Positions 24,532 to 32,577 of a stretch of DNA of 64,000 bases are shown piece by piece. A program made the position numbers and the translations under genes. The notes beneath the pieces were generated by a model that made no database searches, had not been told where the DNA came from, and was given only the letters and a program-made list of their open reading frames with translations. Within the stretch, counting starts at the first letter, position 1, and every line of letters begins with the position of its first letter. Origin of the DNA: Marinovum sp034669705 (GTDB lineage Bacteria; Pseudomonadota; Alphaproteobacteria; Rhodobacterales; Rhodobacteraceae); assembly GCF_034669705.1 (NCBI RefSeq), contig NZ_JAXMOR010000001.1, forward strand, positions 62,001 to 126,000, read 5' to 3'.

Positions 24532-25139
24532 TGCTGACCAGGTGGCCATTCGGAACGCTGACGCCAATGAAGTACGGTGCGATCCTGGCCGACCCGCCCT
24601 GGGCGTACAATATGCGCTCCGAGAAGGGACACGCCAAGTCGCCGGAGGCGCATTACGCCACGATGTCGATGGAGGATCTGAAGCGCTTGCCTGTCGCGGA
24701 TCTGGCTGGGCCGACGTGCTTGCTGTTCATGTGGAGCACCTGGCCGCATCTCCCCGCGGCTCTGGAGCTCATGGGCGATTGGGGCTTCACCTACGTCACC
24801 GGGGGCAACTGGAACAAGCGGACGGTGACTGGCAAGCTGACCTTCGGCACCGGATACGTGCAGCGATCGGCCAACGAACCCTACCTGATTGGCCGGATTG
24901 GCAAACCGTCAACAGCCTGCAAATCCGAACGTAATGTGATCGAAGCGCCTCGGGATGGTCTCGTTCCGAATACGATTGAGGCGATCCGCCGCGAGCATTC
25001 CCGCAAGCCGCCGGAGATGCGAGAGATGATCGAGCGTCTTCTGCCGCGCGCTCACAAGTGCGAACTCTTTGCCCGCGAGCCTTGGCCCGGGAACGAAGTC
25101 TGGGGCAACGAGTCCGACAAGTTCGGAGCGCCGCAATGA
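24531..25139 (+). CDS. MT-A70 family N6-adenine DNA methyltransferase
   Basis: A 202-residue methyltransferase starting at ATG 24531 (a GTG at 24528 is equally placed). The catalytic DPPW motif is at residues 21-24 (AILADPPWAYN), and the SAM-binding and target-recognition segments are HYATMSMEDLKRLPV, LFMWSTWPHLPAALELM and RREHSRKPPEMREMIERL, all typical of MT-A70. It would methylate adenine in phage and host DNA and could protect against host restriction, an analogue in purpose to Mu Mom. No restriction partner is nearby. Confidence 0.92.
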   Translation: MLTRWPFGTLTPMKYGAILADPPWAYNMRSEKGHAKSPEAHYATMSMEDLKRLPVADLAGPTCLLFMWSTWPHLPAALELMGDWGFTYVTGGNWNKRTVTGKLTFGTGYVQRSANEPYLIGRIGKPSTACKSERNVIEAPRDGLVPNTIEAIRREHSRKPPEMREMIERLLPRAHKCELFAREPWPGNEVWGNESDKFGAPQ

Positions 25140-25528
25140 CCGATGTCCCCCAGCCGCTTTACCCGCGCCCGCCAGCGCATGTCGCGCCCTTCGTCGAGGT
25201 GTTGGGCGTCGACCTCGCGATCCAGTATTTCCTCGAGTTTGGCGGGACGCCCGTCTACCTGGCCAAGAACCCGGCCGGACGCTCCGAGGTCGAGGCGCTG
25301 ATCGGCGCCGAGGCCGTGCGCGCCCTGCGCGATCATCCCTACCAGTTGCCGGCGCGCTGTCCCTTGCCGAAAAAGTGGATGGCCCAGGTGCTCTACGCAA
25401 AAGGCTTGCCCGTTTTGCAAATTGCCCGCAAACTGCGGACAACCGATGTCGCCGTGCGCCGCAACATCGCTGACATTCGCACCGACCGCGTCCCCCGGCG
25501 CGATGATCGGCAGCTGAACCTCTTCTGA
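25136..25528 (+). CDS. Mor-like transcription activator
   Basis: A 130-residue protein starting in an ATGA overlap with the methyltransferase. It follows the Mor/C layout: a dimerisation region (FVEVLGVDLAIQYFLEFGGTPVYL) and a C-terminal HTH (KKWMAQVLYAKGLPVLQIARKLRTTDVAVRRNIADIR). In Mu, Mor and C turn on middle and late transcription. It is the last gene before the lysis block, exactly where such an activator is expected. The primary match is moderate, so the identity rests partly on position. Confidence 0.72.
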   Translation: MTDVPQPLYPRPPAHVAPFVEVLGVDLAIQYFLEFGGTPVYLAKNPAGRSEVEALIGAEAVRALRDHPYQLPARCPLPKKWMAQVLYAKGLPVLQIARKLRTTDVAVRRNIADIRTDRVPRRDDRQLNLF

Positions 25529-25647
25529 TACTCCCCACCTGATCCCGCCCCTAGCACAGCCTTGCGAGTGTTTTGCCGTGCTCGCCTCAGGCCATTTTGA
25601 GGCGAGGGCCGACCGCCGTGAAGGCGGGCCATGCAGCGGAGATCATC
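25529..25647. promoter_or_regulatory. Early/late junction with strong stem-loop
   Basis: CTCGCCTCA (25581-25589) pairs perfectly with TGAGGCGAG (25598-25606) around an 8-nt loop, between the activator and endolysin genes. It may end the early transcript or lie in the leader of the late one. This gap is also where a Mor-dependent promoter would be expected. Confidence 0.5.
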
Positions 25648-26559
25648 ATGCGGACATCCCCAAAGGGCATCGCCTTTCTGGAGCGCCACGAGGGCGTCGT
25701 GCTCAAGGCCTATCGTGACCCGGTTGGCATCTGGACGATCGGGGCGGGGCTGACCAAGGCCTCCGGCGTGGTCGCGCCGAAGGCCGGCATGGTGATCAGC
25801 AAGGGCGATGCAAGCCGTCTGCTCTCTCTGGCGCTTGGCCGGAACTACGAGCCGGCTGTGGCTCGCGCCATGCCGAAGGCGCTGCAGCACGAATTCGACG
25901 GCGGCGTGAGCTTCCACTGGAACACCGGGGCCATTGGCCGCGCGAGCTGGGTCAAATCGTGGCGCGCCAAGGCACCTTGGGACAAGATTGCCGATGGTCT
26001 GCGCGCATGGCGAAAGGGCGGCGGGAAGGTTCTGCCCGGCCTGGTGCGTCGTCGCGAGGAAGAATATCAGCTGGTCCGCTACGGCGATTATGGTGCCGGG
26101 CTGAGCCCGTCGAAGCCAAGTGGTATGGCGCGGATCGTCATGGCGCTGTCGAAGGTTGAGCTGGAGCAGGCGCGCCAGGCCTTTGCCAAGCTCGGCTATG
26201 ATCCCGGTGACGACGAGCGCGGCATTCTCGTGGGCGCTGTCCGCGATTTCCAGGAGGACCATGATCTGACGATCGATGGCCTGCTGGGGCGCGCCACGCT
26301 GTCCACCCTGCAGCGCCGTCTCGACGCGGTTACCAAATCCACCACTGCCACCTCCGGCGCGGCCGTGGCCGGCGGCGGGGCCACCGTGGTGCCTGAGGAG
26401 CTGACGGCTCAGGTTCCGGGCGGCGACTGGGCTGCCTGGATCGTCTTCGGCCTCTGTGCGCTCTGGCTGGCCAGGACCGCCTGGAGCTACCGCGATGTCA
26501 TTGCCGTCAAGGTGCAGGGCCGTCTGCCCGCCACGGCCCGTTTCCTGAGGAGCTTCTGA
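25648..26559 (+). CDS. Phage endolysin, T4-type lysozyme with peptidoglycan-binding and membrane segments
   Basis: A 303-residue protein from ATG 25648. The catalytic triad E15-D24-T30 has the same spacing as T4 lysozyme E11-D20-T26 (LERHEGVVLKAYRDPVGIWTIGAG). A central peptidoglycan-binding domain lies near residues 190-230 (YDPGDDERGILVGAVRDFQEDHDLTIDGLLG). The C-terminus has a hydrophobic segment (DWAAWIVFGLCALWLARTAW), so it may be membrane tethered. It cleaves host murein at lysis. The start upstream at 25573 would lie across the stem-loop and is less likely. Confidence 0.93.
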   Translation: MRTSPKGIAFLERHEGVVLKAYRDPVGIWTIGAGLTKASGVVAPKAGMVISKGDASRLLSLALGRNYEPAVARAMPKALQHEFDGGVSFHWNTGAIGRASWVKSWRAKAPWDKIADGLRAWRKGGGKVLPGLVRRREEEYQLVRYGDYGAGLSPSKPSGMARIVMALSKVELEQARQAFAKLGYDPGDDERGILVGAVRDFQEDHDLTIDGLLGRATLSTLQRRLDAVTKSTTATSGAAVAGGGATVVPEELTAQVPGGDWAAWIVFGLCALWLARTAWSYRDVIAVKVQGRLPATARFLRSF

Positions 26560-27086
26560 TGAACACTGCCTTGCTCATGACCCTTGCGGCCGAGATCGGC
26601 GCGCCGATGATCGAACGCATCCTCGGCAGCCGGATCGGCCAGGGCAATGCCGAACTGGCCCAACAGGTGATCACCCGCATTGCCCGCAGCGCCGGGGTGC
26701 AGTCGGGCCCTGAGCTCGATGCTCTCATGCAGGAGAGTCCGGAAAGCGTGCGGGACGCGATCATCGACGTCGAGACCCAGACGCCGGAACTGCTGGCGCT
26801 CTATGCCCAGGGGCTCGAATTCCAAATGGCCCAGCTATCCTCGGAGCAGAACGATCCGCTCTGGTACCGCGCCTGGAAGCCGGGCGGCATGTACCTCGTG
26901 GGCTTCCTGATCCTGTGGAACGCGGTGATCCTGCATTCGCTGAATGCCGCCTTAAAGATCGCTTTACCGCCCGTTGAATGGGCCATCATCCTGCAGCTGG
27001 CGACGCTCTATCTCGGCCTCTACATGGGCGGCCATACCGTCAAGGATGTTGCCTCGAAATGGGTGGCGAAAGGCGGTCGCGCGTGA
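26559..27086 (+). CDS. Holin (3-TM, GTA-holin-like)
   Basis: A 175-residue protein. The N-terminal half is soluble and helical. The C-terminal half has two or three membrane segments (GGMYLVGFLILWNAVILHSLNAAL, and EWAIILQLATLYLGLYMGGHTVKDV), matching the gene-transfer-agent holin pattern that ends in LGLYMGGHTVK. It starts on the last base of the endolysin stop (TGATG). It would form inner-membrane holes to time lysis. Confidence 0.82.
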   Translation: MNTALLMTLAAEIGAPMIERILGSRIGQGNAELAQQVITRIARSAGVQSGPELDALMQESPESVRDAIIDVETQTPELLALYAQGLEFQMAQLSSEQNDPLWYRAWKPGGMYLVGFLILWNAVILHSLNAALKIALPPVEWAIILQLATLYLGLYMGGHTVKDVASKWVAKGGRA

Positions 27087-27454
27087 TCGAGTTTACCCTC
27101 GCCGACCTCAGAACGCTAATCGGGCTCCTGCTGCCCGTCGCCGGCATGATCTACACCTGGGTCGCCACCCGTCAGAAGGATGTCGAGACCCGGTTCGCCG
27201 ACGTCAATCGCCGTTTCGGCGAGGGATCGGAGCGAATGGATCGGCTCGACAGCCGCCTGGCCCGGACTGAGCAGACGGTGCAGGGCCTTCCGTCTCGCAA
27301 CGACATCCATGCGATCGAGCTGCACATGGAACGCCAGGCCGGGTCGCTGGCCCGGATGGAAGCCGTGATCGAGGGCACGAGCAAGGTCATGGAACGGCTG
27401 GAGACCATCGTCACCCGGCACGAAGACCACCTGCTCAAGAAGGGGAACAGCTAA
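27083..27454 (+). CDS. DUF2730 family protein (Mu gp25-like)
   Basis: A 123-residue protein using GTG 27083 in a GTGA overlap. One N-terminal membrane segment (LADLRTLIGLLLPVAGMIYTWVATRQKD) is followed by a long coiled coil (RFADVNRRFGEGSERMDRLDSRLARTEQTVQGL). This is the layout of DUF2730/gp25 proteins between the lysis and head genes of Mu-like phages, possibly spanin-like or envelope-associated. The exact function is unknown. Confidence 0.75.
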   Translation: MIEFTLADLRTLIGLLLPVAGMIYTWVATRQKDVETRFADVNRRFGEGSERMDRLDSRLARTEQTVQGLPSRNDIHAIELHMERQAGSLARMEAVIEGTSKVMERLETIVTRHEDHLLKKGNS

Positions 27455-27754
27455 ATGAGCGACTACAGCGAAACCATCCGCAAGCACCGCCGACTTGCGA
27501 TCCTCCGCCACCTTGAAGGCTGCACCGACTACACCTCGAACGCCTCGATCCTGACCGACGTGCTCGACGGTGTCGGGTTGCCGTGTTCGCACAGCCAGGT
27601 GCTGACCGAGCTCTACTGGCTGAAGGAGAACGAGTTCCTGACGCTGGAGGACAAGTCGGGCTTCGTGGTGGTCGAGGCGACCCGCGCCGGCGCTGAAATC
27701 GCCCGGGGCCGTGCCCAGCATCCCGAGATCCAGCGCCCGCGTCCGAAGGCCTGA
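27455..27754 (+). CDS. Mu gp26-like phage protein, winged helix
   Basis: A 99-residue protein (MSDYSETIRKHRRLAILRHLEGCTDYTSNASILTDVLDGVGLPCSHSQVLTELYWLKENEFLTLED). The order of helices and the LYWLKENEFLTL wing match the small gp26/VpaChn25_0724 phage family, an ArsR-like fold. It immediately follows the DUF2730 gene with no gap. Confidence 0.78.
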   Translation: MSDYSETIRKHRRLAILRHLEGCTDYTSNASILTDVLDGVGLPCSHSQVLTELYWLKENEFLTLEDKSGFVVVEATRAGAEIARGRAQHPEIQRPRPKA

Positions 27755-27758
27755 TCCG

Positions 27759-28340
27759 ATGCCGCCCCCCAAGAAAGTTGAATTGCTGCCGGGCGAGCTG
27801 CGCAGCTGGCTGCACGACGAGCTGAAGGCCCGCGGCTTCGGCGATTACGTCGGGCTGGCCGAGGCGCTGAACTTCCGTTTGGAAGAAGAGGGGCTGGAGC
27901 TGCGCATCGGCAAGTCCGCCCTGCACAACTACGGCCAGGAGTACGAGCAGTTCGCCAAGCTGCAGGAGGAAGCCGGGGCCTGGGCGCAGCAATGGATGTC
28001 CGAGAACGATCTCTCCGACGAGGCCGAGCAGCACCGGGTCCTGTTCCAGATGATGACCTCGGTCGCCTTCAAGGTGCTCAAAGCGCAGATGATGAAGACC
28101 GGCGAGGAAATCGATCCGCGCGAGCTGCACTTCCTCGGCAAGATGATGAAGGACGTCATGAGTTCCTCGGGGATCCGCGAGAAGCTGATGTCCGACGAAC
28201 GCGATCGCATCGCCCGCGAGGCGCGCGCCGCGGCGCAGGCGGAGATGACCGAGCGCTTCGATGAGGCCGTGGCAGAGGCCGGGCTGGGCGAAGAGACGGT
28301 GGCCAAGATGCGCCGCGACTTCCTGGGGCTGAGAACATGA
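27759..28340 (+). CDS. DUF3486 protein, small terminase-like subunit (Mu gp27)
   Basis: A 193-residue protein (MPPPKKVELLPGELRSWLHDELKARGFGDYVGLAEALNFRL). DUF3486 features are the N-terminal HTH-like helices (LRSWLHDELKARGFGDY, IGKSALHNYGQEYEQF) and a long helical C-terminus. In Mu this product (gp27) acts with TerL in packaging. It lies upstream of terL with three small genes between. Confidence 0.85.
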   Translation: MPPPKKVELLPGELRSWLHDELKARGFGDYVGLAEALNFRLEEEGLELRIGKSALHNYGQEYEQFAKLQEEAGAWAQQWMSENDLSDEAEQHRVLFQMMTSVAFKVLKAQMMKTGEEIDPRELHFLGKMMKDVMSSSGIREKLMSDERDRIAREARAAAQAEMTERFDEAVAEAGLGEETVAKMRRDFLGLRT

Positions 28341-28690
28341 GCGATCCTGTCATCAACCTTTACACCTTTCGGGGCCTCGACGGGATCGAGGCCGAAGAGC
28401 ACGAGGCGCTGGGCCACCTGATCGTCAGGCATGACGGCACCATCACCTGGGATCAGTTGCAGGCGGTCAAGAACGAGGTCTGGGGCCCCGACGCCCGTGC
28501 GATCGAGGTCTACCCGGTCCAGGGCGACGTGGTGAACGCGGGTAACATGCGCCACCTGTGGCGACTGGGTGCCGGTGACTTCTGCCCCGACCTGCTCCGC
28601 CACAATCCCCAAACGCCCACCGACGACACCGACAGCCTGTGCGCCCGCCACGGTGCCGCATGGGCCGAAGCTGAAGAGGTCTTCTCATGA
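28337..28690 (+). CDS. Hypothetical phage protein (DUF7694-like)
   Basis: A 117-residue protein with GLDGIEAEEHEALGHLIVRHDGTITWDQLQAVKNEVWG, and VYPVQGDVVNAGNMRHLW, a pattern found in many phages of alphaproteobacteria. Its position inside the packaging block, with ATGA overlaps on both sides, suggests an accessory packaging or regulatory role. No catalytic motif is visible. Confidence 0.7.
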   Translation: MSDPVINLYTFRGLDGIEAEEHEALGHLIVRHDGTITWDQLQAVKNEVWGPDARAIEVYPVQGDVVNAGNMRHLWRLGAGDFCPDLLRHNPQTPTDDTDSLCARHGAAWAEAEEVFS

Positions 28691-28956
28691 TCAGAGCAAT
28701 TCCCTTCGTCGACCAGCTCAGGCATCGAGACGCCGGCATTCCCGGTTCGATCTATATTGACCGCCGCGCCCAGGGCGGCACCACGCTGCAATTCTTCTGC
28801 CCCTGCGGCTGTGGTCAGATGGGCACCGTATCACTCACACCGGACGCCGGTTGGAACGGCGACGAGACCAGCCCGACCCTGGCGGAAAAGATCGGCCTTC
28901 CACATCGCGGCTGCGCTGCTCAGTTGAGGGGCAGGTACTGGGAGCCGGGACAATGA
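28687..28956 (+). CDS. DUF6527-like zinc-binding phage protein
   Basis: An 89-residue protein with a Cys cluster CPCGCGQM in residues 39-46 and a later His/Cys (PHRGCAAQLRGRYW), consistent with one bound zinc. The layout matches the small DUF6527 family found in phages and mobile elements. It overlaps both neighbours by 4 bases. Confidence 0.7.
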   Translation: MIRAIPFVDQLRHRDAGIPGSIYIDRRAQGGTTLQFFCPCGCGQMGTVSLTPDAGWNGDETSPTLAEKIGLPHRGCAAQLRGRYWEPGQ

Positions 28957-29138
28957 GCGAGAACGATCGCCACGACGATCTCGCGGCAGTGGCTTTCTTC
29001 CTTGCCGGTGCAGAAGAAGAAAAAGCGACCTATGCCGGCCGCACCGGCAATGACGCCTTCGAGAGCTTCTGCCGCCTGATGGGCTGGCCAGCTGACAAGG
29101 TGCGCCGCATTGCCCAGGGCGAAGGGCTGGAGCGATGA
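28953..29138 (+). CDS. Small phage protein upstream of terL
   Basis: A 61-residue acidic protein (MSENDRHDDLAAVAFFLAGAEEEKATYAGRTGNDAFESF) starting at ATG 28953 in an ATGA overlap and ending in another with terL. No family is recognised. The earlier frame start at 28851 overlaps the zinc protein and is unlikely. Confidence 0.6.
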   Translation: MSENDRHDDLAAVAFFLAGAEEEKATYAGRTGNDAFESFCRLMGWPADKVRRIAQGEGLER

Positions 29139-30814
29139 CTGCGCTTGACCCTGCAACCATCGCCCCGACGGAACCGATCCTTGCCCGCGACGAGACCGGG
29201 CTGCCCGACGAGCTGCCACGCGGCGCCTCGATCCCCGCGGACCTCGATCCGCTGGCCGAGGGTATTCTCATGCTGCACCAGAAGGAGTGGCTGGAGGACA
29301 GCAGTGACCTGAAGATCGCCGAAAAAGGCCGTCGGACCGGGATCACCTTTGCCGAGGCGCTTGATGACACGCTGATCGCCGCGGCCAGCCGTTCGGCCGG
29401 GGGCGACAACGTCTTCTACATCGGCGACACCAAGGACAAGGGTCGGGAGTTCATCGGCTACGTGGCGCATTTCGCCAAGGTCATCGCCGGCGAGCTTCAC
29501 CAGGTTGAGGAGTTCCTCTTCGAGGACAAGCGCGACGACGGTTCGTCGAAGATGATCACCGCCTATCGCATCACCTTCGCCTCGGGCTACCGCGTCGAAG
29601 CCCTGTCATCCAACCCCGCAAATATTCGGGGCCTTCAGGGCGTGGTGGTGATCGACGAGGCCGCATTCCACAGCGATGTGCGCGAGGTCATCGACGCGGT
29701 GAACGCCCTGCTGATCTGGGGCGGCAAGGTGCGCGTGATCTCGACCCACAACGGCCGCCTCAACCCCTTCAACGAGCTGATCCGCGAGGCCCAGGCCGGA
29801 AAGAACCCGTTCAACATCCATCACATCCCGTTTTCGACGGCGGTTGAGAACGGGCTTTATCAGCGCGTGTGCCTGATCAAGGGCAAGCCCTGGAGCCAAG
29901 AGGCCCAGGACGCCTGGGAGGCGCAGATCCGCGGCTCCTACGGCGGACGCACCGCAGCCATGGGGCAGGAGCTCGACGCGATCCCGGCCGACATGGAGGG
30001 TGCGGCGCTCACCCGTGTCCAGATCGAGGCCTGCATGGCGCAGGGCATTCCTCAGCACCGTTGGGCGCGGGGAGACGACTTCAAGAATGCCGAGGACAGC
30101 GAGCGCAAGCGCCAGGCGGACGAATGGTGCAAGGCGCATCTTGGCCCTGTGCTGAAATCGCTCGACGAGGATCGCCAGCACTTCATGGGCGAGGACTTTG
30201 CCCGCTCCGGCGACGTGACTGATATCGTGATCTTCGAGCTGGGTCAGGACCTCGTCCGGCGCTGCAAGCTGATCGTCGAGCTGCGCAACATCCCCTTCGA
30301 CCAGCAGCGCGACATCCTCTTCTACATCTGCGATCGCATCCCCAACTTCGCCAAGGGCGCGATGGACAAGACCGGCAACGGTGCCTACCTCGCCGAAAAG
30401 GCCACCCAGCGCTATGGCAGCCGCATCGTCGAGGTGTCGTTCAGCCGGGAATGGTACGCCCGCGAAATGCCGCCCTACATCGAGGCCTTCAGTGACAAGA
30501 CGGTGCTCTTGCCGGCACATGAAGATGTGCTGAGCGACCACCAGGCGCTGCAGTACGTCGATGGGCTGATCCGGGTGCCGGCCGATTTCCGCTTCAAGGG
30601 TTCCGACGGGCTGACCCGTCACGGCGACAGCGCCGTCGCCGCAGCGCTGGGCTACTACGCCAGCCGGCAGGACTACACCGAATACGGCTATCGCGGCCTG
30701 AGTGGTCAAGTTGGCGCCAGCCTCGGGACGGCGGAAGAGGCTGAGGGTGCCGAAGGTGCACGTGACGATTGGTGGCGTTCGCCGCTTGGTGCCCGGCTGC
30801 GAGGAGGGCTGTGA
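29135..30814 (+). CDS. Terminase large subunit (Mu gp28-like)
   Basis: A 559-residue packaging motor. The N-terminal ATPase has a Walker A-like KGRRTGIT (residues 64-71), Walker B VVVIDEAAFH with Asp 174, and a coupling motif VISTHNG. The C-terminal nuclease domain contains the acidic DFARSGDVTDIVIFELG and a later SDHQALQYVDGLIRVPADFRFKGSDGLTRHGDSAVA. It cuts and pumps DNA into the head by the headful mode used in Mu-like phages. Confidence 0.94.
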   Translation: MTALDPATIAPTEPILARDETGLPDELPRGASIPADLDPLAEGILMLHQKEWLEDSSDLKIAEKGRRTGITFAEALDDTLIAAASRSAGGDNVFYIGDTKDKGREFIGYVAHFAKVIAGELHQVEEFLFEDKRDDGSSKMITAYRITFASGYRVEALSSNPANIRGLQGVVVIDEAAFHSDVREVIDAVNALLIWGGKVRVISTHNGRLNPFNELIREAQAGKNPFNIHHIPFSTAVENGLYQRVCLIKGKPWSQEAQDAWEAQIRGSYGGRTAAMGQELDAIPADMEGAALTRVQIEACMAQGIPQHRWARGDDFKNAEDSERKRQADEWCKAHLGPVLKSLDEDRQHFMGEDFARSGDVTDIVIFELGQDLVRRCKLIVELRNIPFDQQRDILFYICDRIPNFAKGAMDKTGNGAYLAEKATQRYGSRIVEVSFSREWYAREMPPYIEAFSDKTVLLPAHEDVLSDHQALQYVDGLIRVPADFRFKGSDGLTRHGDSAVAAALGYYASRQDYTEYGYRGLSGQVGASLGTAEEAEGAEGARDDWWRSPLGARLRGGL

Positions 30815-30828
30815 TGCTCGCCGTCTGT

Positions 30829-30842
30829 CAAAGGTTAACCTT
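30829..30842. promoter_or_regulatory. 14-bp perfect palindrome upstream of the portal gene
   Basis: AAAGGTTAACCTTT is a perfect palindrome in the 116-bp gap between terL and the portal gene, in an otherwise tightly packed operon. It could be an operator or an activator site for a late promoter. The portal gene itself has a clean AAGGAG ribosome-binding site at 30919. Confidence 0.4.
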
Positions 30843-30930
30843 TCGTGAAATCCATCGCCGGACGTTTGCCACGCATTGCAGCCTGTCCACCAGACTCCTG
30901 TCTTTTCGCTCTTTTTCAAGGAGCCGTTAA

Positions 30931-32577
30931 ATGAACAACTCGCCGATTATTCTCGACCGCTGGGGCCGTCCGATCAAACGCACCGAGCTGCGCCAGGAGG
31001 TCGCCGCGCCGACGTTCGGCGGCGTGCGCAGCCCGATGTCCGGCTATCCGGCCGACGGGCTGAACCCGCTGCGGTTGGGGGCGATCCTGCGCGAGGCCGA
31101 TATGGGCGACCCGGTGCGCTACCTGGAACTGGCCGAAACGATTGAGGAACGCGACCTGCATTACCTCGGCGTGTTGGGCACCCGCAAACGGTCGGTCAGC
31201 CAGATCGAGATCACCGTCAAGCCCGGTGGCGAGAGCGCGCTCGACGAAGAGCTGGCGACGATGGTGCGCGACTGGCTGCAACGCGACGAGCTGCAGGATG
31301 AGCTGTTCAACATCCTCGACGCGATCGGCAAGGGCTTCAGCTTCACCGAGATCCTCTGGGACACCTCGGCCGGGCAGTGGCGGCCGGAGCGGCTGGAGTA
31401 TCGCGATCCGCGCTGGTTCCGCTTCGACCGCGTCGGGCTGTCCAAGCCGATGATGCTGAACGCGCAAGGGCAGGAAGAACCGCTTCCGGCCTACAAGTTC
31501 ATCTACAACCAGATGGCCGCGAAATCAGGTCTGCCACTGCGTTCCGGTCTGGCCCGTGCGGTGGTCTGGGGCTGGATGTTCAAGGCCTACACCCAGCGGG
31601 ACTGGGCGATCTTCACCCAGACCTACGGCCAGCCGCTGCGCGTCGGCAAGTTCGGCCCTGGCTCCAGCGAAAGTGACCGCGACACGCTGTTTCGCGCGGT
31701 GGCCAACATTGCTGGCGACTGCGCTGCGATTATCCCCGAGTCGATGCAGATCGAGTTCGTCGAGACCGGCAACCTCGGCAGCTCGACCGATCATTACGAG
31801 CGCCGCTCGGACTGGCTCGACAAGCAGGTCTCGAAGGCCGTGCTGGGCCAGACCTCGACCACGGACGCCGAGACCGGCGGGCTGGGCTCCGGCAAGGAAC
31901 ACCGCGAGGTACAGGAGGACATCGAGCGCGCCGACTGCAAGGCGCTCTCGGCCGTGCTTAACCGCGACCTGGTGCAGCCATGGGTGATCCTGGAACGCGG
32001 GCCTCAGGCGCGCTATCCGCAGATCGTCATCGCCCGGCCGGAGGCGGAGGACCTCAAGGCCTTTTCCGCTGCCATCGGTGGGCTGATCGACCGAGGGCTG
32101 GCCGTGCGTGCCCAGGAAGTCCGCAACAAGTTCGGGCTGGCCACGCCCAAGGCCGGTGACGAAATCCTGCGCCCGACCGCCAAATCAGGGCTGCAGTCGC
32201 AGCCAGACGCGGGCAATGGCGACGGGATACCCTCTGAGCGCGGCGTTAAATACCCATTTGATACCCGCGGGCCGAATTCCGGAGCATCGGCCCCACTCCA
32301 GACCAAAGGCCCCTCAGCGGGCCGTACAGCGCCTCTCGATCCGGCGGCCGAAATCGCCACCCGGCTGGAGGCCGAGGCGGCGCCGGCGGTGGAGGCGATG
32401 CTGGGCCAGGTCGAGGTGATGCTCGAAGCCGCCTCCGACCTCGCCGAGTTCCGCGAGATGGTGCTGGCGGGCTTTCCGAAGGTCGACAACAGCCAGCTGA
32501 CCGAGGTCGTGGCGCAGGCGCTCGTCGCCTCCTTTGCGGCGGGCCGCGTCATGGTGGAGGAGGAAGACGGTGGCTGA
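30931..32577 (+). CDS. Portal protein (DUF935, Mu gp29-like)
   Basis: A 548-residue protein. It has the DUF935 start (ILDRWGRPIKRTELRQEVA) and core (YLELAETIEERDLHYLGVLGTRKRSVSQIE, LDAIGKGFSFTEILWDTSAGQWRPERLEYRDPRWF, VVWGWMFKAYTQRDWAIFTQTYGQPLRVGK). As dodecamer at the head vertex it forms the DNA entry channel. The low-complexity stretch near residues 420-470 is a probable flexible crown. It overlaps the next gene by 8 bases. Confidence 0.95.
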   Translation: MNNSPIILDRWGRPIKRTELRQEVAAPTFGGVRSPMSGYPADGLNPLRLGAILREADMGDPVRYLELAETIEERDLHYLGVLGTRKRSVSQIEITVKPGGESALDEELATMVRDWLQRDELQDELFNILDAIGKGFSFTEILWDTSAGQWRPERLEYRDPRWFRFDRVGLSKPMMLNAQGQEEPLPAYKFIYNQMAAKSGLPLRSGLARAVVWGWMFKAYTQRDWAIFTQTYGQPLRVGKFGPGSSESDRDTLFRAVANIAGDCAAIIPESMQIEFVETGNLGSSTDHYERRSDWLDKQVSKAVLGQTSTTDAETGGLGSGKEHREVQEDIERADCKALSAVLNRDLVQPWVILERGPQARYPQIVIARPEAEDLKAFSAAIGGLIDRGLAVRAQEVRNKFGLATPKAGDEILRPTAKSGLQSQPDAGNGDGIPSERGVKYPFDTRGPNSGASAPLQTKGPSAGRTAPLDPAAEIATRLEAEAAPAVEAMLGQVEVMLEAASDLAEFREMVLAGFPKVDNSQLTEVVAQALVASFAAGRVMVEEEDGG

